From: Niebla homalea
Lineage: Eukaryota; Ascomycota; Lecanoromycetes; Lecanorales; Ramalinaceae
Direction: 5' to 3'
Assembly (NCBI GenBank): GCA_019925105.1
Contig: JAHGAU010000002.1
Span: 1,054,001-1,118,000, forward strand
DNA length: 64,000 nt
The notes below the pieces were generated by a model that saw only the letters and a list, made by a program, of their open reading frames with translations, searched no databases and was not told where the DNA came from. Below, piece by piece: positions 1 to 11,839 of the stretch. Position 1 is the first letter of the stretch; the number at the start of each line of letters is the position of its first letter. Made by a program: the position numbers and the translations under genes.

Positions 1-3000
1 CGATTGGTACCTCACAAGCTGCCAAAGGACTTGCTCTAGTCGATTCCGAGACTTTGCAAGATCCCCCAACCGATGCTGCGTACGCGGCTGTTGGCAGAGA
101 GCATAATGGCACCGCAACTCCAGCAACTCCTCCTCCGGGACAGGATCAAGGACTGCCCTCTGACCAACACGACGCTGAAAAGGCGAAATTGAACGTTCGA
201 GAGTCGCCGAGTACAGACCAGTCTTCGGCGATCTCAGGTACCCAAAAGTCTACTAGCATGCAAGTCAGCACCGGCAATGAGAGGTCCGGCTCGAATCCAG
301 AGCTTCCACATCCAATCAGGCCATATTCATTGCCGTCTATACGCGAACTCTTTCGAGTGCTAGTCGATTTGCTTCGTCCTCAAAACAAGGAGCACAATGA
401 TGCGCTCAGAGTGATGGCTTTGAGAATCATTGATGTCGCGTTAGAGGTAGCAGGCCCTTCAATAGCAAAACACCCAAGTCTGGCAAACTTGGCCAAGGAT
501 GATTTGTGCCGCTATTTGTTCCAATTGATTCGCACGGACAGCACTCAGCTTCTCAACGAGTCCTTGCGTGTGGCTGGAACCTTGTTGGCTACATGTAGGG
601 AAGTCCTCAAGCTTCAACAGGAGCTTTTCTTGTCATACTTGGTTGAATGCCTTCATCCGCGTGTGGAGATCCCCGATGAGCCTGGCATCGATCCCGAGCT
701 GTACGAAGGTGTACCCAAAACTCCTAAACTCGCAAGACCTGCTGCATCACAGGCGAACAGTGGTCGATCAACCCCTGTCCCAGTCAAAGAACGTCACCAA
801 CTGGGTATGGATGGCACGTCGCGAAAACCTGACGCACGCGAAGCGATGATTGAAAGCATCGGTGCCCTCTCACGAATGCCGAGTTACTTGGTCGAACTCT
901 ATGTCAACTATGACTGCGAGGTCGACCGGAGCGATCTATGCGAAGATCTTGTCGGCCTCCTTTCCCGCAACGCCTTCCCGGATTCTGCCACATGGAGCAC
1001 CACCAGCGTGCCACCCCTTTCTCTGGATTCGCTTCTGGGGTACGTACAAAACATTGCCGATCGACTTCAAGACGAGCCTCTGACCTCTGGATACCCTGAT
1101 CTGCGACGCTTACAGGAGCAAAGGGCACGTAAGAAAATCATCATCAAAGGGGCTGTGCGGTTCAACGCTGATCCCCGGGATGGCATCGCTTATCTGGCAG
1201 CGAACGGTATCATAGATAATCCTAACAACCCACAGTCGGTGGCGAAATTCTTGAAAAGTACAACGCGGATTGCCAAGAAGAAGTTGGGGGAATATCTTTC
1301 GAAACGAGATCAAGAGCCTCTGCTCAAAGCATTTTTGGAACTCTTCACTTTTGAAGGCAAGCGGGTGGACGAGGCTTTGCGGGATTTGTTGAACTCCTTT
1401 CGTTTGCCGGGCGAATCTCAGCTCATTGAAAGGATTGTCACTGTCTTCAGTCAGAAGTATTGTGAAAACAAAAGTATCGAGGGCATTGCGAGTGAAGATG
1501 CCGTCTTTACCCTGACTTATTCCATCATCATGCTCAACACAGACCAGCACAATCCGAATGTCAAGAAGGAGAAGCGTATGACAGCAAACGATTTTGCCCG
1601 AAACCTTCGGGGTGTCAATGGAGGCGGAGACTTCGATCCGAACTATCTCGAAGAGATATACAAGTCCATCAAGACCAACGAGATCATCCTGCCAGATGAG
1701 CACAACAATGACAAAGCTTTCCACCACACATGGGAAGGTCTCTTACTCAAGGCCCAGCATGCTGGCGCCCTGACTCTGTGCAACACCAACCTATTCGACG
1801 CTGACATGTTTCGCGCAACATGGAAACCGATCGTTGCCACCTTGTCCTACGTTTTCATGTCCGCCTCGGATGACGCTGTCTTTTCCAGAGTGATTCTGGG
1901 CTTCGACCAATGTGCACAGATTGCGGCCAGGTATGGTCTGACCGAGGCCCTAGACCACATCGTCTTCTCTTTGAGCTCGATGTCTTCTTTGTCTGCAAAA
2001 TCAGCCTTAAACACATCACTGAATACCATTGTTCAGGCAGAAGAGAAGAGCATTATGGTAAGCGAGCTTGCAGTGAAATTTGGGCGCGACTACAAAGCCC
2101 AATTGGCATGCGCTGTTCTATTTCGCCTGACCGCAGGGAAAGAGGATAGTATCCGTGGCGGATGGAAGCACGTTCGTCTGCCGTGCAAACACCTGCAAGA
2201 TTACAGAGCTGATCAGATCCAGATCGTAAAAATCTGGCTAAATCTCTTCACCAATTCTTTATTACCTTCGACTTTCTCAAGGTCGCAGGAGTTGCTGAAC
2301 ATGCCTCCAATACCGTTACAGCTACCCAATCAGATCATTGATAGAGAGCAGCGCAACGACAGTGGTCTGCTGTCCTCATTCACTTCCTACCTCTCCAGCT
2401 ATGCCGCAGATGATCCGCCGGAACCGTCAGAGGAAGAAGTAGAAAGTACATTATGTACAGTCGACTGCCTGGCATCCTGCCCCATGGAAACCATTTTTCT
2501 CAAGACTCTGTAAGTCTCTTCACCACTTGGGAGCTGCTCATCCGAACTGATTTTGAAAGGACCATGCCACCGGAGATCCGGCAAAGTCTGATCTCGGCAC
2601 TCTTAAAGCATTTGCCCGAACCATCTTCCCCGGTAGTTCTTGTGGCCAGGCCTGACCAACCAAGACCGACCCCTATCAGAACCAATGGTCACCGCACAGG
2701 CGTTCCAGGCCAAACTTATAATCCTTCCGTGGCATTCATCCTCGAGATATCGACCATACTAGCCAGCCGCGACAGGGATGCCATCACTCTTTTGGGTGAA
2801 TCTGTTGCTGACGCTCTACAGAATATTGTCAGGGACGCGTCTAATGTTCATGCTCTCGTGCTTTCACGGGCTGTTTACTACCTGCTGCATCTAATGAATG
2901 CAAGTCAAGTCTTGCAAGATCATGCACTCTTCAAGACGCCGGTCATACTTCACACAATAGCTGGATTTGATCAAACGGTCTTGCAACAAGCTGCAGAATC

Positions 3001-4189
3001 CATCTTGCAAGGGCTATCGTTGTGCATCCAGCAACGCACCCCACTGAAGCATGAGATAATCAACACACCCGACTTTTGGCTTATTCTGCAAAACCTGCAC
3101 TCGGTGCAGAGTGCAGCGCAAGCTGTTTTCGACGTCGTTCACAGCATAGTGACATCCGAATCTGTTGCGGTCTCGGCTGACAACTTTGCGGCCACCATCT
3201 CCCTGCTGGACGAGTTCGCCACGGCGGGGAGCATTGGCGCCGCCTTGGAGCAACAGTCGACTCGGCGACACCCGCCTCCATCACAACGCGACAACCGAAG
3301 TCAGCGCCAAGCCGAATCAGCAACAAACACACCCAGCGTGTACAACAAAGAAGTCGTGATGCGGGGATACAAAGCAGTCATTTTGACATCTCACCTCATC
3401 CAAACGGTGCCAAAATTGATAGAGCAATCTCATTTGGAAGGAGAAAAGGCTTGGATGACATACTGGTCCTTAATTTTCCAGAAGCTACAAGCTCAATGTC
3501 TAAATCCCTGTCGCAAGATCCGCCGCCAAGCATGTTCATCACTTCAGAATGCCCTTCTCTTCCCAGATCTTTCGCCAGCCTCGGACGAGCAGTGGGCCCT
3601 CATATTTCGAACAGTTCTCTTCGGTCTGATATCCCGTTTGCTGAAACCCGAAGTTTATCAGACAGATCCTATCGGCATGAATGAAACCAGGCTGCAAGCT
3701 GCTAATCTACTGTGCCGAACATTTCTCCATCATCTTCCTCTCCTCTCTCAGAGAGATGATTTGCTCGAACTCTGGCTGAGGATCTTGGACGTTATGGACC
3801 GATTGATGAACAGCGGGCAGGGGGACAGCCTGGAAGAAGCCGTGCCAGAAAGTCTGAAAAACATCTTGCTTGTGATGGCGGATAGTGGAGTGCTCCTGAC
3901 CCCTCAGCCGGGAGACCAAAGCTCCGAGTTATTTGCAGAGACTCGGAAACGGGTCGATAGGTTTCTGCCCCACCTGATACCTGAGATATTTCCACAAGTA
4001 GTGGAGCCACAGAAAGAAGCCACAGATCCTGGTTCTGGCGCAAACGATTCGTCAACGGCACCTTCTGTCGGCCAGAGCGGGAGCCGTGGGGAAGCGGGAT
4101 CCGGAGAATCAGCAGCGTCGGACGAAGGGAAACAAAATGCTGAGATTGAAAGCCATCGGGAAGAAGCAGGCATGGCGTCGGACCGCTGA
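1..4189 (+). CDS. Golgi ARF guanine-nucleotide exchange factor, Gea1/Gea2/GBF1 type (5' partial)
   Basis: Activates ARF GTPases at the Golgi by GDP/GTP exchange, driving COPI coat recruitment. The frame is open to the left edge, so the N-terminal DCB part is missing; 1378 residues are present (family members are usually about 1500-1900). There are two exons, 1-2509 and 2560-4189. The 50-nt intron 2510-2559 begins GTAAGT, has a CTGAT branch-point sequence and restores the frame. A HUS region carries the HUS-box-like NYDCEVD near 906-926. The Sec7 domain spans about 1150-1700 and has FRLPGES with the catalytic Glu codon at 1413-1415. TYSIIMLNTDQHN carries the Tyr-Ser pair linked to brefeldin A sensitivity in this family. 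HDS-type helical repeats follow, then a low-complexity acidic/Ser-rich tail. The gene converges on SYF1. The family call is firm; the orthologue name (Gea1 or Gea2) is not resolved. Confidence 0.95.
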
Positions 4190-4454
4190 TGGGTTGCTTA
4201 GTCCTAGCCCTATCTCGACGTGACGGGGCAAGTATAGCATAGGCAGATCAGTTCTCACGGTGGAGACATTGCCTGTGGCATCCACTCGCCAATTGAAGTC
4301 CAGCTACGCGTTGGTCACAGGAGACACGAAATTGATTCAACGACAGGTCAGCGAAGATCTTTCTGACCGTCCAACCCTTCCACTTGGACTATTGGAAATC
4401 CGGGCCCTTCTGACCCAATGAAGGCAAGATAATATCCCAAATTTGGCATTAGAG
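4190..4454. other. Convergent intergenic region GEA / SYF1
   Basis: 265 bp between the stop codons of two convergent genes. It must hold both 3' UTRs and polyadenylation signals. No additional ORF, RNA gene or repeat was recognised. Confidence 0.6.
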
Positions 4455-7041
4455 TCAATCCTCATCAAGCGAGACATCCAGTGCATCTGGGTTTGGCACG
4501 GCTGCCGGCTTCACAGGTTGGGGTAGGGTTCCTCCTTCTGGTCCGCTACTTGCAGCTACGAAGCCGACAGGCGCCCTTGCTTGACGCTCCAAGGCAGTCA
4601 TGGCGTCTCCTTGTCCGTTGTCATGCATTTGGCCGTCTACGTTGTCTAGCCCGTCATACTCTTCTCCGGGTTTCTGCTGGCTCCTAGCAAGAGCCTGTGA
4701 GGCGATGAAGTTGACATCAGTGTTGTATTGGGCTTGAATGCTACGCTTGATTCGTAGCATTTCCTTGAAGGTATCTTCGTTGCCATGCTGTACCTCGAAA
4801 GCCTCCCATTTCTGCCAATACGTGGGCGTTGTACGAGGGTCGCAAAATTGGGAGCCATGTCCGTATATTGCACGTGCGCGGTCGATTTCGCCAAGTTTTC
4901 GCTCCATCTCAGCAAATTTGAGGCACATGTCTTTGGCTTCGCGATCCGGGAGAACCTCAATCGCACGTTGATAGATGGGGCGAGTTGATGTGAGACCGAA
5001 GTTGGAGGCGGACTTGGTAATGTAAAAGTTGAAGATCTCGAATCTGTCGGCATCGGAAACAGATCGTGTTGCTCGCTCGTAGATACGCAGAGCGTGCCTT
5101 GCCAGGCCACGCTCTTCTTCCAGATCGCCGTACATGAGGTACAGTGTTTTAGCAAATCTGGGTGGGCAGCCTTCGACTGCTTGCTCAAACAGATCGCGCA
5201 GACGCTCAATGCCAATCTTGCGATCGACAGCTTTTGTAAGGTAGAGGTTCCAGAGTTCAAATGCAACAGGATACTTGAAAAGGTCTAGACCTCGCTCGTA
5301 GATCTTGAACGAGTCTTCGAAATACTTGTTCTCCTCCAATAGGTTGGCATAATTGACGACGGTCTGAGGCGTTGCTATCCTGAGTTCGAAAATCCGATCA
5401 TAGACCTTTCGTGTCTCCTCCAGGGTGCTCACGCTTTCAACAAGATCGACATAGAAGCTCCACAGTCTCCAGCTTTTGTGGACCCTTTGCTGTGGGGAGA
5501 GTGTTTCGTCAAAATAGTCCACCGTAGACCTTTTGGGCGATTGAGTTGCTTTGGCCATGATGTCTACAGCACGATCAAAATTTTCATTCCTGAGCTCCAT
5601 TTCTGCCCACCCGCACCACGTTTCTGCGAGCTCCGCAACGGATTTGAAAGCCACTTTGACGGCTTTTTCTAGAATAATGCGCGCGGTCTGCATGTCCTGT
5701 CCGGCTTCATAAAATCTTGCATAGTTCAGCCAAAGCTCATGGAAGCGACCGACAGCTTTTCGAGGCTGGACTGCTAAGATGGCATTTGTGTACGTCTGCA
5801 CCACCTCTTGGGTATTTTGACCCCAAAGTGCGACCCTCTTCTCCCATTCATTGACATTGTTTGGATTCTGTCTCAACAAGACGTCGTTGACAAGAAATGG
5901 CCTGCGGTCCATCAATTGCTCGAATCGCATCATTCTAATATCAAGGTCGAAATCCGCGTCCTCATCTGTGTGGCCTTTGTCCGAGCGAGTGGCGGCCTGG
6001 TCCATCAATGCGCTGATGATCGATTCCTCGAACTCAGCGTAGGAGTCAAAGATGAGGGTGAAGTCGCGTACAGTCATCACTGTGGTCAAACCCTCTTCGA
6101 AGACATCGCGCGCTTTTTCAAAATTGCCTTTGGTGATCCAATATGTTGCCAGCCCTGTCCAAAGCTTTCCTCGCTGATCTGCAAATCGCTGAATGCCACT
6201 TTTGATGATCCGATCAACATCAATGCCCGAATGAAGCCCAGTGTGAATGCTTTTGGCATGAGCCACCAGCAGATCCACCATCTCGCTCCACAGCTGAAAA
6301 TTACTTTTGAAATGCTTGCTCCGAAACTTTGGATTGTTGAGAACATTGACGTACTCCTTAACTGCTTCTGTATACTTACCATGGTCGACCAGCAAGTCAA
6401 TGAAGTCCTCGACGTCTTCTGGATGAATCTGTAGGTAGCGAGGCCATATTCGAAGCGCGGTAAGTCCAGCAGCCGAGCTGGCGAAGGGTCGATACAATGC
6501 CCAGATGCGATTATGTTGGGTTATGGGTAGGGCGCGCAGAGCTCGGTCAAAGGCCCTCCGGGTGACGGTGACCAAGGGTTGCTTTTGGAGAAAGACTAGG
6601 TACATTTCCCAGACTTTGGGCATCTTGTGTAAGAGCATCAAAGCTTTTTCAAAAATGGCATTGACCTTGGCGAATTCGGTAGTATGGGCAGCGGCATTTT
6701 TATTTCGTAGATGTTTGACGCGAAGCTCTAGATACATCTTCCATAGCTTGTACGACCTCGGGAGGTGTAGACAAGCCCTCTCGAGGACGAAGCTCTGCTC
6801 CAGCAACGTCCCGTGCTGATACTTGTAGTCAACATAACTCAACCAAGGCTTCACTGATTCCGGACTTCGAATGATGTCTTGCTCGTACACTTGGTCATCG
6901 GAGGACTGTAGCATATTAGCTTACCGGATCTGCCAATTGTTGTAGACTTACGATGAGGAAGAGCGACAAATCCGAGCCTGCATGGCTTCTGTGAGCGCTG
7001 AATTTTTGGGTGACTGCTTCAGGAAGCGTAACGCCAGGCAT
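4455..7041 (-). CDS. SYF1: Pre-mRNA-splicing factor Syf1 (HAT-repeat scaffold of the NTC/Prp19 complex)
   Basis: Spliceosomal scaffold of the Prp19-associated complex, nuclear, needed for catalytic activation of splicing. Two exons on the minus strand: 7041-6952 and 6905-4455, giving 846 residues, the usual length for fungal Syf1. The 46-nt intron (6951-6906) starts GTAAGT, contains GCTAAT and ends ACAG. It keeps phase 0 and joins exon 1 to SSDDQVYEQDI, a segment conserved near the Syf1 N terminus. Starting at the ATG inside the intron (6914) would drop the first 30 residues. The protein is almost wholly HAT/TPR-like helical repeats with spaced Trp/Tyr, for example VKPWLSYVDY, YKLWKMYLELR and PKVWEMYLVF. 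The last residues are acidic (DVSLDED). The start lies 367 bp from the divergent VMA8 start. Confidence 0.95.
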
Positions 7042-7408
7042 GATGCTTAGTTTCCTGGCGTCGGATGATGAATCATCAGTAGATGCCTCGTTAATGGAGA
7101 ACTTGGAAGAGGCTGAAATGAAAAGGGCTTATAGAACCGTGTATCATCACTCAATATAATTACTGGTGAGGCGTGCAGTGATGAGACCTAGTGTAAAAAA
7201 CGGCGCAATAGCCTGGTAACGATACGATACATCTCGTCCATATACGGCAAGTGCCGCTCTGATGCGCGTGACAACATAGTACTCTCTAGCTACACTATTT
7301 CGTACGATGCAAGTTATTTGAACCTCCTTCAATTGTGCGATTCGATGCTGCAGCGGAATTACGCAATAGCCTCTTTAAACTCCGTCCCCCAATCTACCCA
7401 ACATCAAA
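7042..7408. promoter_or_regulatory. Divergent promoter region SYF1 / VMA8
   Basis: 367 bp separate the start codons of two divergently transcribed genes, so the segment should hold both 5' UTRs and core promoters. No convincing TATA box or named factor site stands out. A short minus-strand ORF inside (7147-7332) has no recognisable features. Confidence 0.55.
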
Positions 7409-8412
7409 ATGTCAGGTGCTGGTGTAAGTCTGCTTGAGTAACAGCGATAAAAGATGTGATTAGCTACTAACTGCTGAATTCTTTCCACTGATTAGGATCG
7501 AGAGCCCGTCTTCCCAACGCGCCAGTCGCTTGGGGCGATGAAGTCGAAGCTCAAGGGGGCAGAGACGGGCCATAGCTTACTCAAGCGAAAGAGCGAGGCT
7601 TTGACAAAGTATTTGACCTAGCATCATCCACCTCCATCGATGCTGATCTACGTGCAGGCGTTTCCGAGGTAATTACATTGGGCTTGATGGGAGAGCAAGG
7701 CTGAACGATGTGCAGAGATTACAAGACGAATCGATGAAGCCAAGCGCAAGATGGGCCGCGTGATGCAAATCGCCGCTTTTTCTCTAGCGGAGGTAACCTA
7801 CGCTGTAGGAGGCGACATTGGCTATCAGATCCAAGAGTCTGCCAAGCAAGCCCGCTTCAGGGTGCGGACTAAGCAGGAGAACGTGTCGGGCGTCTTTCTA
7901 CCACAGTTTGAAAGTTATACAAAGGACGAGAATAATGATTTCGGCTTGACTGGGTTAGGGAAAGGAGGCCAGCAGGTCCAAAGGTGCAGAGAGACCTATG
8001 CCCGAGCAGTGGAGACTCTGGTTGAGCTGGCAAGCTTGCAGGTGAGGAGTTTCGACGCCTTCAATGATTTCATACTCTTAGAAGGACCTCGTTCACTGTC
8101 TGACTTCTTGACCAGACCGCATTCGTCATTCTGGATGAAGTCATCAAGGTGGTGAATCGACGGGTCAATGCCATTGAGCATGTGATCATTCCAAGAACTG
8201 AAAATACCATCAGCTACATCAATTCCGAGCTCGATGAACTCGACAGGGAGGAGTTCTACCGTCTGAAGAAGGTCAAGAACAACAAGCAGCGAGATAGCAA
8301 CGCTGCGGAGGAGGAGAGTAAGAAGAACAAGAGGAGAGGAAGTGATAAGGAGAACGACCGAGAGCCTGTGGATGTCCTCGGGGAGCAAGAAGACCAAGAC
8401 GTAATCTTTTAG
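7409..8412 (+). CDS. VMA8: V-type H+-ATPase subunit D (V1 rotor stalk)
   Basis: Central-stalk subunit of the V1 sector, which couples ATP hydrolysis to proton pumping into vacuoles and endosomes. Five exons: 7409-7423, 7496-7608, 7658-7668, 7716-8041 and 8116-8412, giving 253 residues, normal for the family. All introns are 47-74 nt with GT..AG ends. Exon 3 is an 11-nt microexon supplying most of KRFRE. Without it the conserved stretch [20 protein letters not shown] cannot be read in one frame. Other family blocks are [37 protein letters not shown] and [20 protein letters not shown]. The C terminus is a charged Lys/Glu-rich tail, common in fungal Vma8. The exon boundaries come from frame restoration and motif continuity, not transcript data. 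Confidence 0.95.
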
Positions 8413-8556
8413 GGAATCAGCCCTCCTCGGATCGTAGCTTGGTAGATCGGCGTGGTTTCACAGTCCCAACACGCCGGAGCGAGACTTTCGGTCCGGTATG
8501 TAGGTATGCGAAGCGTGAGTATAAGTTGACGTGCTCTTGAGTGACCAATGTCCGGA

Positions 8557-9470
8557 TCATTGCCTCTGGTACACGACCTTCATGGGCTTATCATCTTCCC
8601 CGAGACTCATTCCAGCCGTACTCTCCTTTGCACTGATAGCACCAGCCTCCGCCTCGTACTCGACGAAGCCTATGCCTTTGCGGCCTGGCACCAAGCGGAC
8701 CTCCCTGAAGCCTTCAAATCTGCCAAAGATGGCAGTAAGAGCGTCGACGCCGTACTCGTCGGGCAGATTTTGTACGAACAAGATCTTGTTCGGGGGCAGA
8801 TATTCCTCGGGGATGACCGCACCGGCTGCTGGATTAGAGGACTTCAGTCCTACTCCTCTTGCCGCTTTGACTGGTCGCGCGACGCTCGTCTCCACCCCTG
8901 CTGCTGGTCGCTTGAGCTGCTTTGCCAGTTCGACTGCTTCAGCTGCTTGCTTTCTCTCTTATTGATATATTAGTTACCAATCTCCGTCATGCGCACCATG
9001 CTAAATACCTTTCTCAGCAAGCCTCCTTCGCTTGTGTACCTCAAGATCCTCCATGTTACCTTCTCTCTGTACCGTGGCGTCGCTTTTGGTTTTGGCGTAA
9101 TCCAAAACCATGGGTTTATCAAACAATTCAAACCCCTGGATCTCTTCTATGGCCTTTTCCGCTGCCTCCAATTCATCAAATACCACGAATGCCTGCCCCT
9201 TCGCCTTCAAATTTTTCTTCGCTATCAAATCGATGATGTTGCCATATTCAGAGAAGATTTCGGACAAGGCTTCCTTGAGCTGATCGGGCTTGATGCGCTC
9301 TTCAAGGTTTCTGATCTGCAAACAATTAGCCATCTCAATGGCATTGGGGTGAGAGTAAATCACATAAACACTATCACCATGTCAGCCTTTCGGTTCGAAC
9401 AATGGGAATGGAATCCATACGTAGCATTCGGCGGATTAGTTGTGCCCTGTTGGGCTGCCGTTGCAGCCAT
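8557..9470 (-). CDS. U2 snRNP B''/U1A-type protein with two RRMs
   Basis: Binds a U2 (or U1) snRNA stem-loop in the spliceosome. Minus-strand exons are 9470-9421, 9370-9364, 9315-9009 and 8957-8557, giving 254 residues. The second exon is only 7 nt and completes the RNP2 strand of RRM1 (ATVYIRNLEERI). The flanking introns (50 and 48 nt) have CTGAC and CTAAT branch-like sites and GT..AG ends. RRM1 runs to about residue 95, with RNP1 KAKGQAFVVF. A Lys/Arg/Ala-rich linker follows (VHKRRRLAEKERKQAAEAVE). RRM2 has RNP2 ILFVQNL and RNP1 RKGIGFVEY and reaches the stop. The two-RRM layout with a short charged linker is that of U1A/U2B''. In fungi this is normally the U2 protein (Msl1), but the sequence alone does not settle U1 against U2. 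The gene diverges from CCA1. Confidence 0.9.
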
Positions 9471-9770
9471 TTCCTCTACAGTAGAATTCCGCCAAAGCCT
9501 AGAAGAAGCATTTCAAGAGTTATGGCGATGTGAATAGTTTATTGTAATCATTGTTCGCGCTAAGAGTTACGAAAAGCCTCCCACGCGAAACAAAACGTAT
9601 CCTTTTGCATCATCTCAATCTGCCAACTCTAACTATCTGCATACTAATTCAACCTATTGTGTTGAAGGCGGATTGGTACAATCCTCCGTGTCTTGCCTTT
9701 GTGTTGAGGCACGTATCAGCAAAGATGATGATATAAGCGATTCATGCCTCTTCATTGTCAAAAATGGTGA
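9471..9770. promoter_or_regulatory. Divergent promoter region U2B'' / CCA1
   Basis: 300 bp between two divergent start codons, expected to hold both 5' UTRs and promoters. It is fairly AT-rich. No specific factor site, RNA gene or extra ORF could be supported. Confidence 0.5.
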
Positions 9771-11485
9771 ATGTGTCGATTCATTCCCAGTCCAATTCAA
9801 TGGCGGCCATTCTCCAACCTTTACGTCTCTCACCAGCGTTATTCAACCATGAAGCCTTTGATATCATTGAATGACCAAGAATTCAAATTGCGCGAATTGT
9901 TGCTCCAGACTGCGGAATATGTCTGTAGGACCCAAAGCTCGGAGGCACCAGAGTTGCGCTTCACTGGAGGCTGGGTCCGGGATAAATTATTGGGTTCGAC
10001 CAGTCATGATATAGATATCAGCATCCATAATATGACGGGCTTCCGCTTTGCAACTTCGATCAAAGAATACCTTGAGCGAGGTGAGGGGCGCTTGCGATAT
10101 CAGCCAGATGCATTAGGGGGGTTGGCAAAAATCCAAGCAAACCCGGAGAAGTCAAAGCATCTTGAGACAGTCACCACACATATTTTTGGTCTCGAGATTG
10201 ACCTCGTCAATCTTCGCAAGGAAACATACTCCGAGACCAGCCGTAATCCGACCGTGGATTTTGGCACTCCGGAAGAAGACGCAATGCGACGCGATGCTAC
10301 GGTCAATGCTCTTTTCTATAACCTTTCGTCAGCTGCTGTTGAGGACTTCACAGGCAGAGGTCTCCAGGATATGGAATTGAAGGTCATCAAGACGCCTTTG
10401 CCAGCACTACAGACGTTTACAGATGATCCACTACGGGTCCTCCGCGCTGTGCGTTTTGCGAGCCGACTCGGCTACGACATTGATGCGAACGACAAGACAG
10501 CCATGCGTGATGAGACAATTAAAGAAGCGCTCAGAATGAAGATCAGTCGCGAAAGGATAGGCATCGAGTTAATAAAGATGTTGAAAGGTATGTATCTCCA
10601 CTCCGCAATGAGTCTACCATTGCTGAGACCTCTCCAGGACCAGATCCACGTTGCGCATTGAGTCTGATAGACAACTTGGGCCTGTACCAAACGATCTTCA
10701 CTGATCCAACTGTGCCGATTCATTCGTCTCCTGACAAGTCTACTTGGGTTGCCGCCTTCGGGACACTTGATGAAATTCTAAGATCCCAGGGTTCGACTGC
10801 TGAGACGGATAGAACCTTGCAAACGATCAACAGATTACTCATTCAAGATGAGTCTGATTGTTTTTTTGCCTGGATTCTGGTCTGCTTTGTTCCATGGGCC
10901 GAGCTTCGGCCCCAAACCCAGTCCAAAGCATCGTCGAAGAAGTCAGCCTCCCCCGCCGGTCTGGCGGCTCGCGAAGGCATCAAGGCGGACAACAAAATTT
11001 GTAAGATAGTCGAAGACGCTGTCTATTATCGGCACGAGGTTCTATCTTTGAAAGACTCCATGCTCGACTCGGAGCCTCTGCTATCTTCACGTAAACGAAA
11101 AGGCGCTACGGTTGGCCGCGAGGTTCACGGCTTGGCCATTAGAGCATGGGGCTTTCATTGGCGCACCATTGTCATGTTTGCCCTCTTATGGGAAGTAAGC
11201 AAGGCGACGAGTGAAGAGCATAGAGTCATTCTCCTTGCGCAATACGCTACCTGGGTTGAACACTTGCAAGCTCTAGATTTGTTGGACGTGGATAAGCTCA
11301 AGCCGCTAGTCGACGGAAATCGGATAAGTCAAGCGTTTGGTGGCGCTAAAAAGGGGCCATGGATGAAGAAGGCAATGGACATCGCTATGGAATGGCAACT
11401 TCGCAATCCAAAGGCCACCGATCCGACGGTGGGGCTGCGGGAGGTCGTAGATCGGAAGCAAGAGCTTGGCTTTGGCAAGCAGTAG
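9771..11485 (+). CDS. CCA1: CCA-adding enzyme (tRNA nucleotidyltransferase), class II
   Basis: Adds and repairs the 3' CCA of tRNAs in nucleus, cytosol and mitochondria. Two exons, 9771-10587 and 10638-11485 (intron 50 nt, GTATGT..CAG), giving 554 residues. The nucleotidyltransferase signature is complete: GGWVRD at residues 66-71 and the metal-binding Asp pair DID at 80-82. RRDATVNA is at 173-180, DDPLRVLRAVRFASRLGY at 218-235 and SRERIGIEL near 259-267. The first 26 residues are rich in Arg, Ser and aromatic residues with no acidic residue, as in a mitochondrial presequence. An in-frame Met27 (ATG at 9849) sits just before the conserved body. This matches the yeast pattern in which alternative starts send one gene product to different compartments. 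The C-terminal half is the divergent helical tRNA-binding region. Confidence 0.95.
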
Positions 11486-11839
11486 GACAGGCAAGACAGG
11501 ATAGGCTTTTAGAAGGATCAATAGAGTATTTCGAGTGGTAGGTGACAAACAGCCAAGGCAACTTATACACCTTGAAGCCTCATCAAAGTAGACACCCAAT
11601 GCTCTGTCACCAGATGACAATGTATCGCGAGTGTGTTACCAGTCTGATGTATTCCAGTTCTCACATACCATGGCTGGACTTAGCGATGAACCATCGTTGA
11701 CTCTCCGCTAAATAGATCTGTCAAAGTCCGAACTCCGCCAAGGCTGGTGTTTGTGGCCCTGCTCCACAGTCCACACGGTTTGAATTGATAGTGCTGTTCC
11801 ACGAGTAGTATTTCTCCGGGTTCTTGTATTGCTCTGAGC
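11486..11839. other. Intergenic region CCA1 / TTI2-like
   Basis: 354 bp holding the CCA1 3' UTR and the promoter of the next gene on the same strand. Short minus-strand ORFs here (about 11,700-11,940) have no family features and overlap the coding start of the next gene. Nothing else is recognised. Confidence 0.5.

Noticed and set aside
54..56. TTG at 54 as the start of the ARF-GEF gene
   Set aside because: The frame is open from base 3 and the encoded residues continue upstream, so the gene enters from outside the window.
2453..2560. Apparent frameshift splitting the ARF-GEF gene into two overlapping ORFs
   Set aside because: A 50-nt GTAAGT..AAAG intron with a CTGAT branch-like site (2510-2559) joins the two frames exactly in phase, so this is splicing, not a broken gene.
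9001..9363. U2B'' starting at 9363 as a self-contained ORF
   Set aside because: That ORF reads through an intron and lacks the RNP2 start; the exon set 9470-9421, 9370-9364 and 9315-9009 gives the complete RRM.
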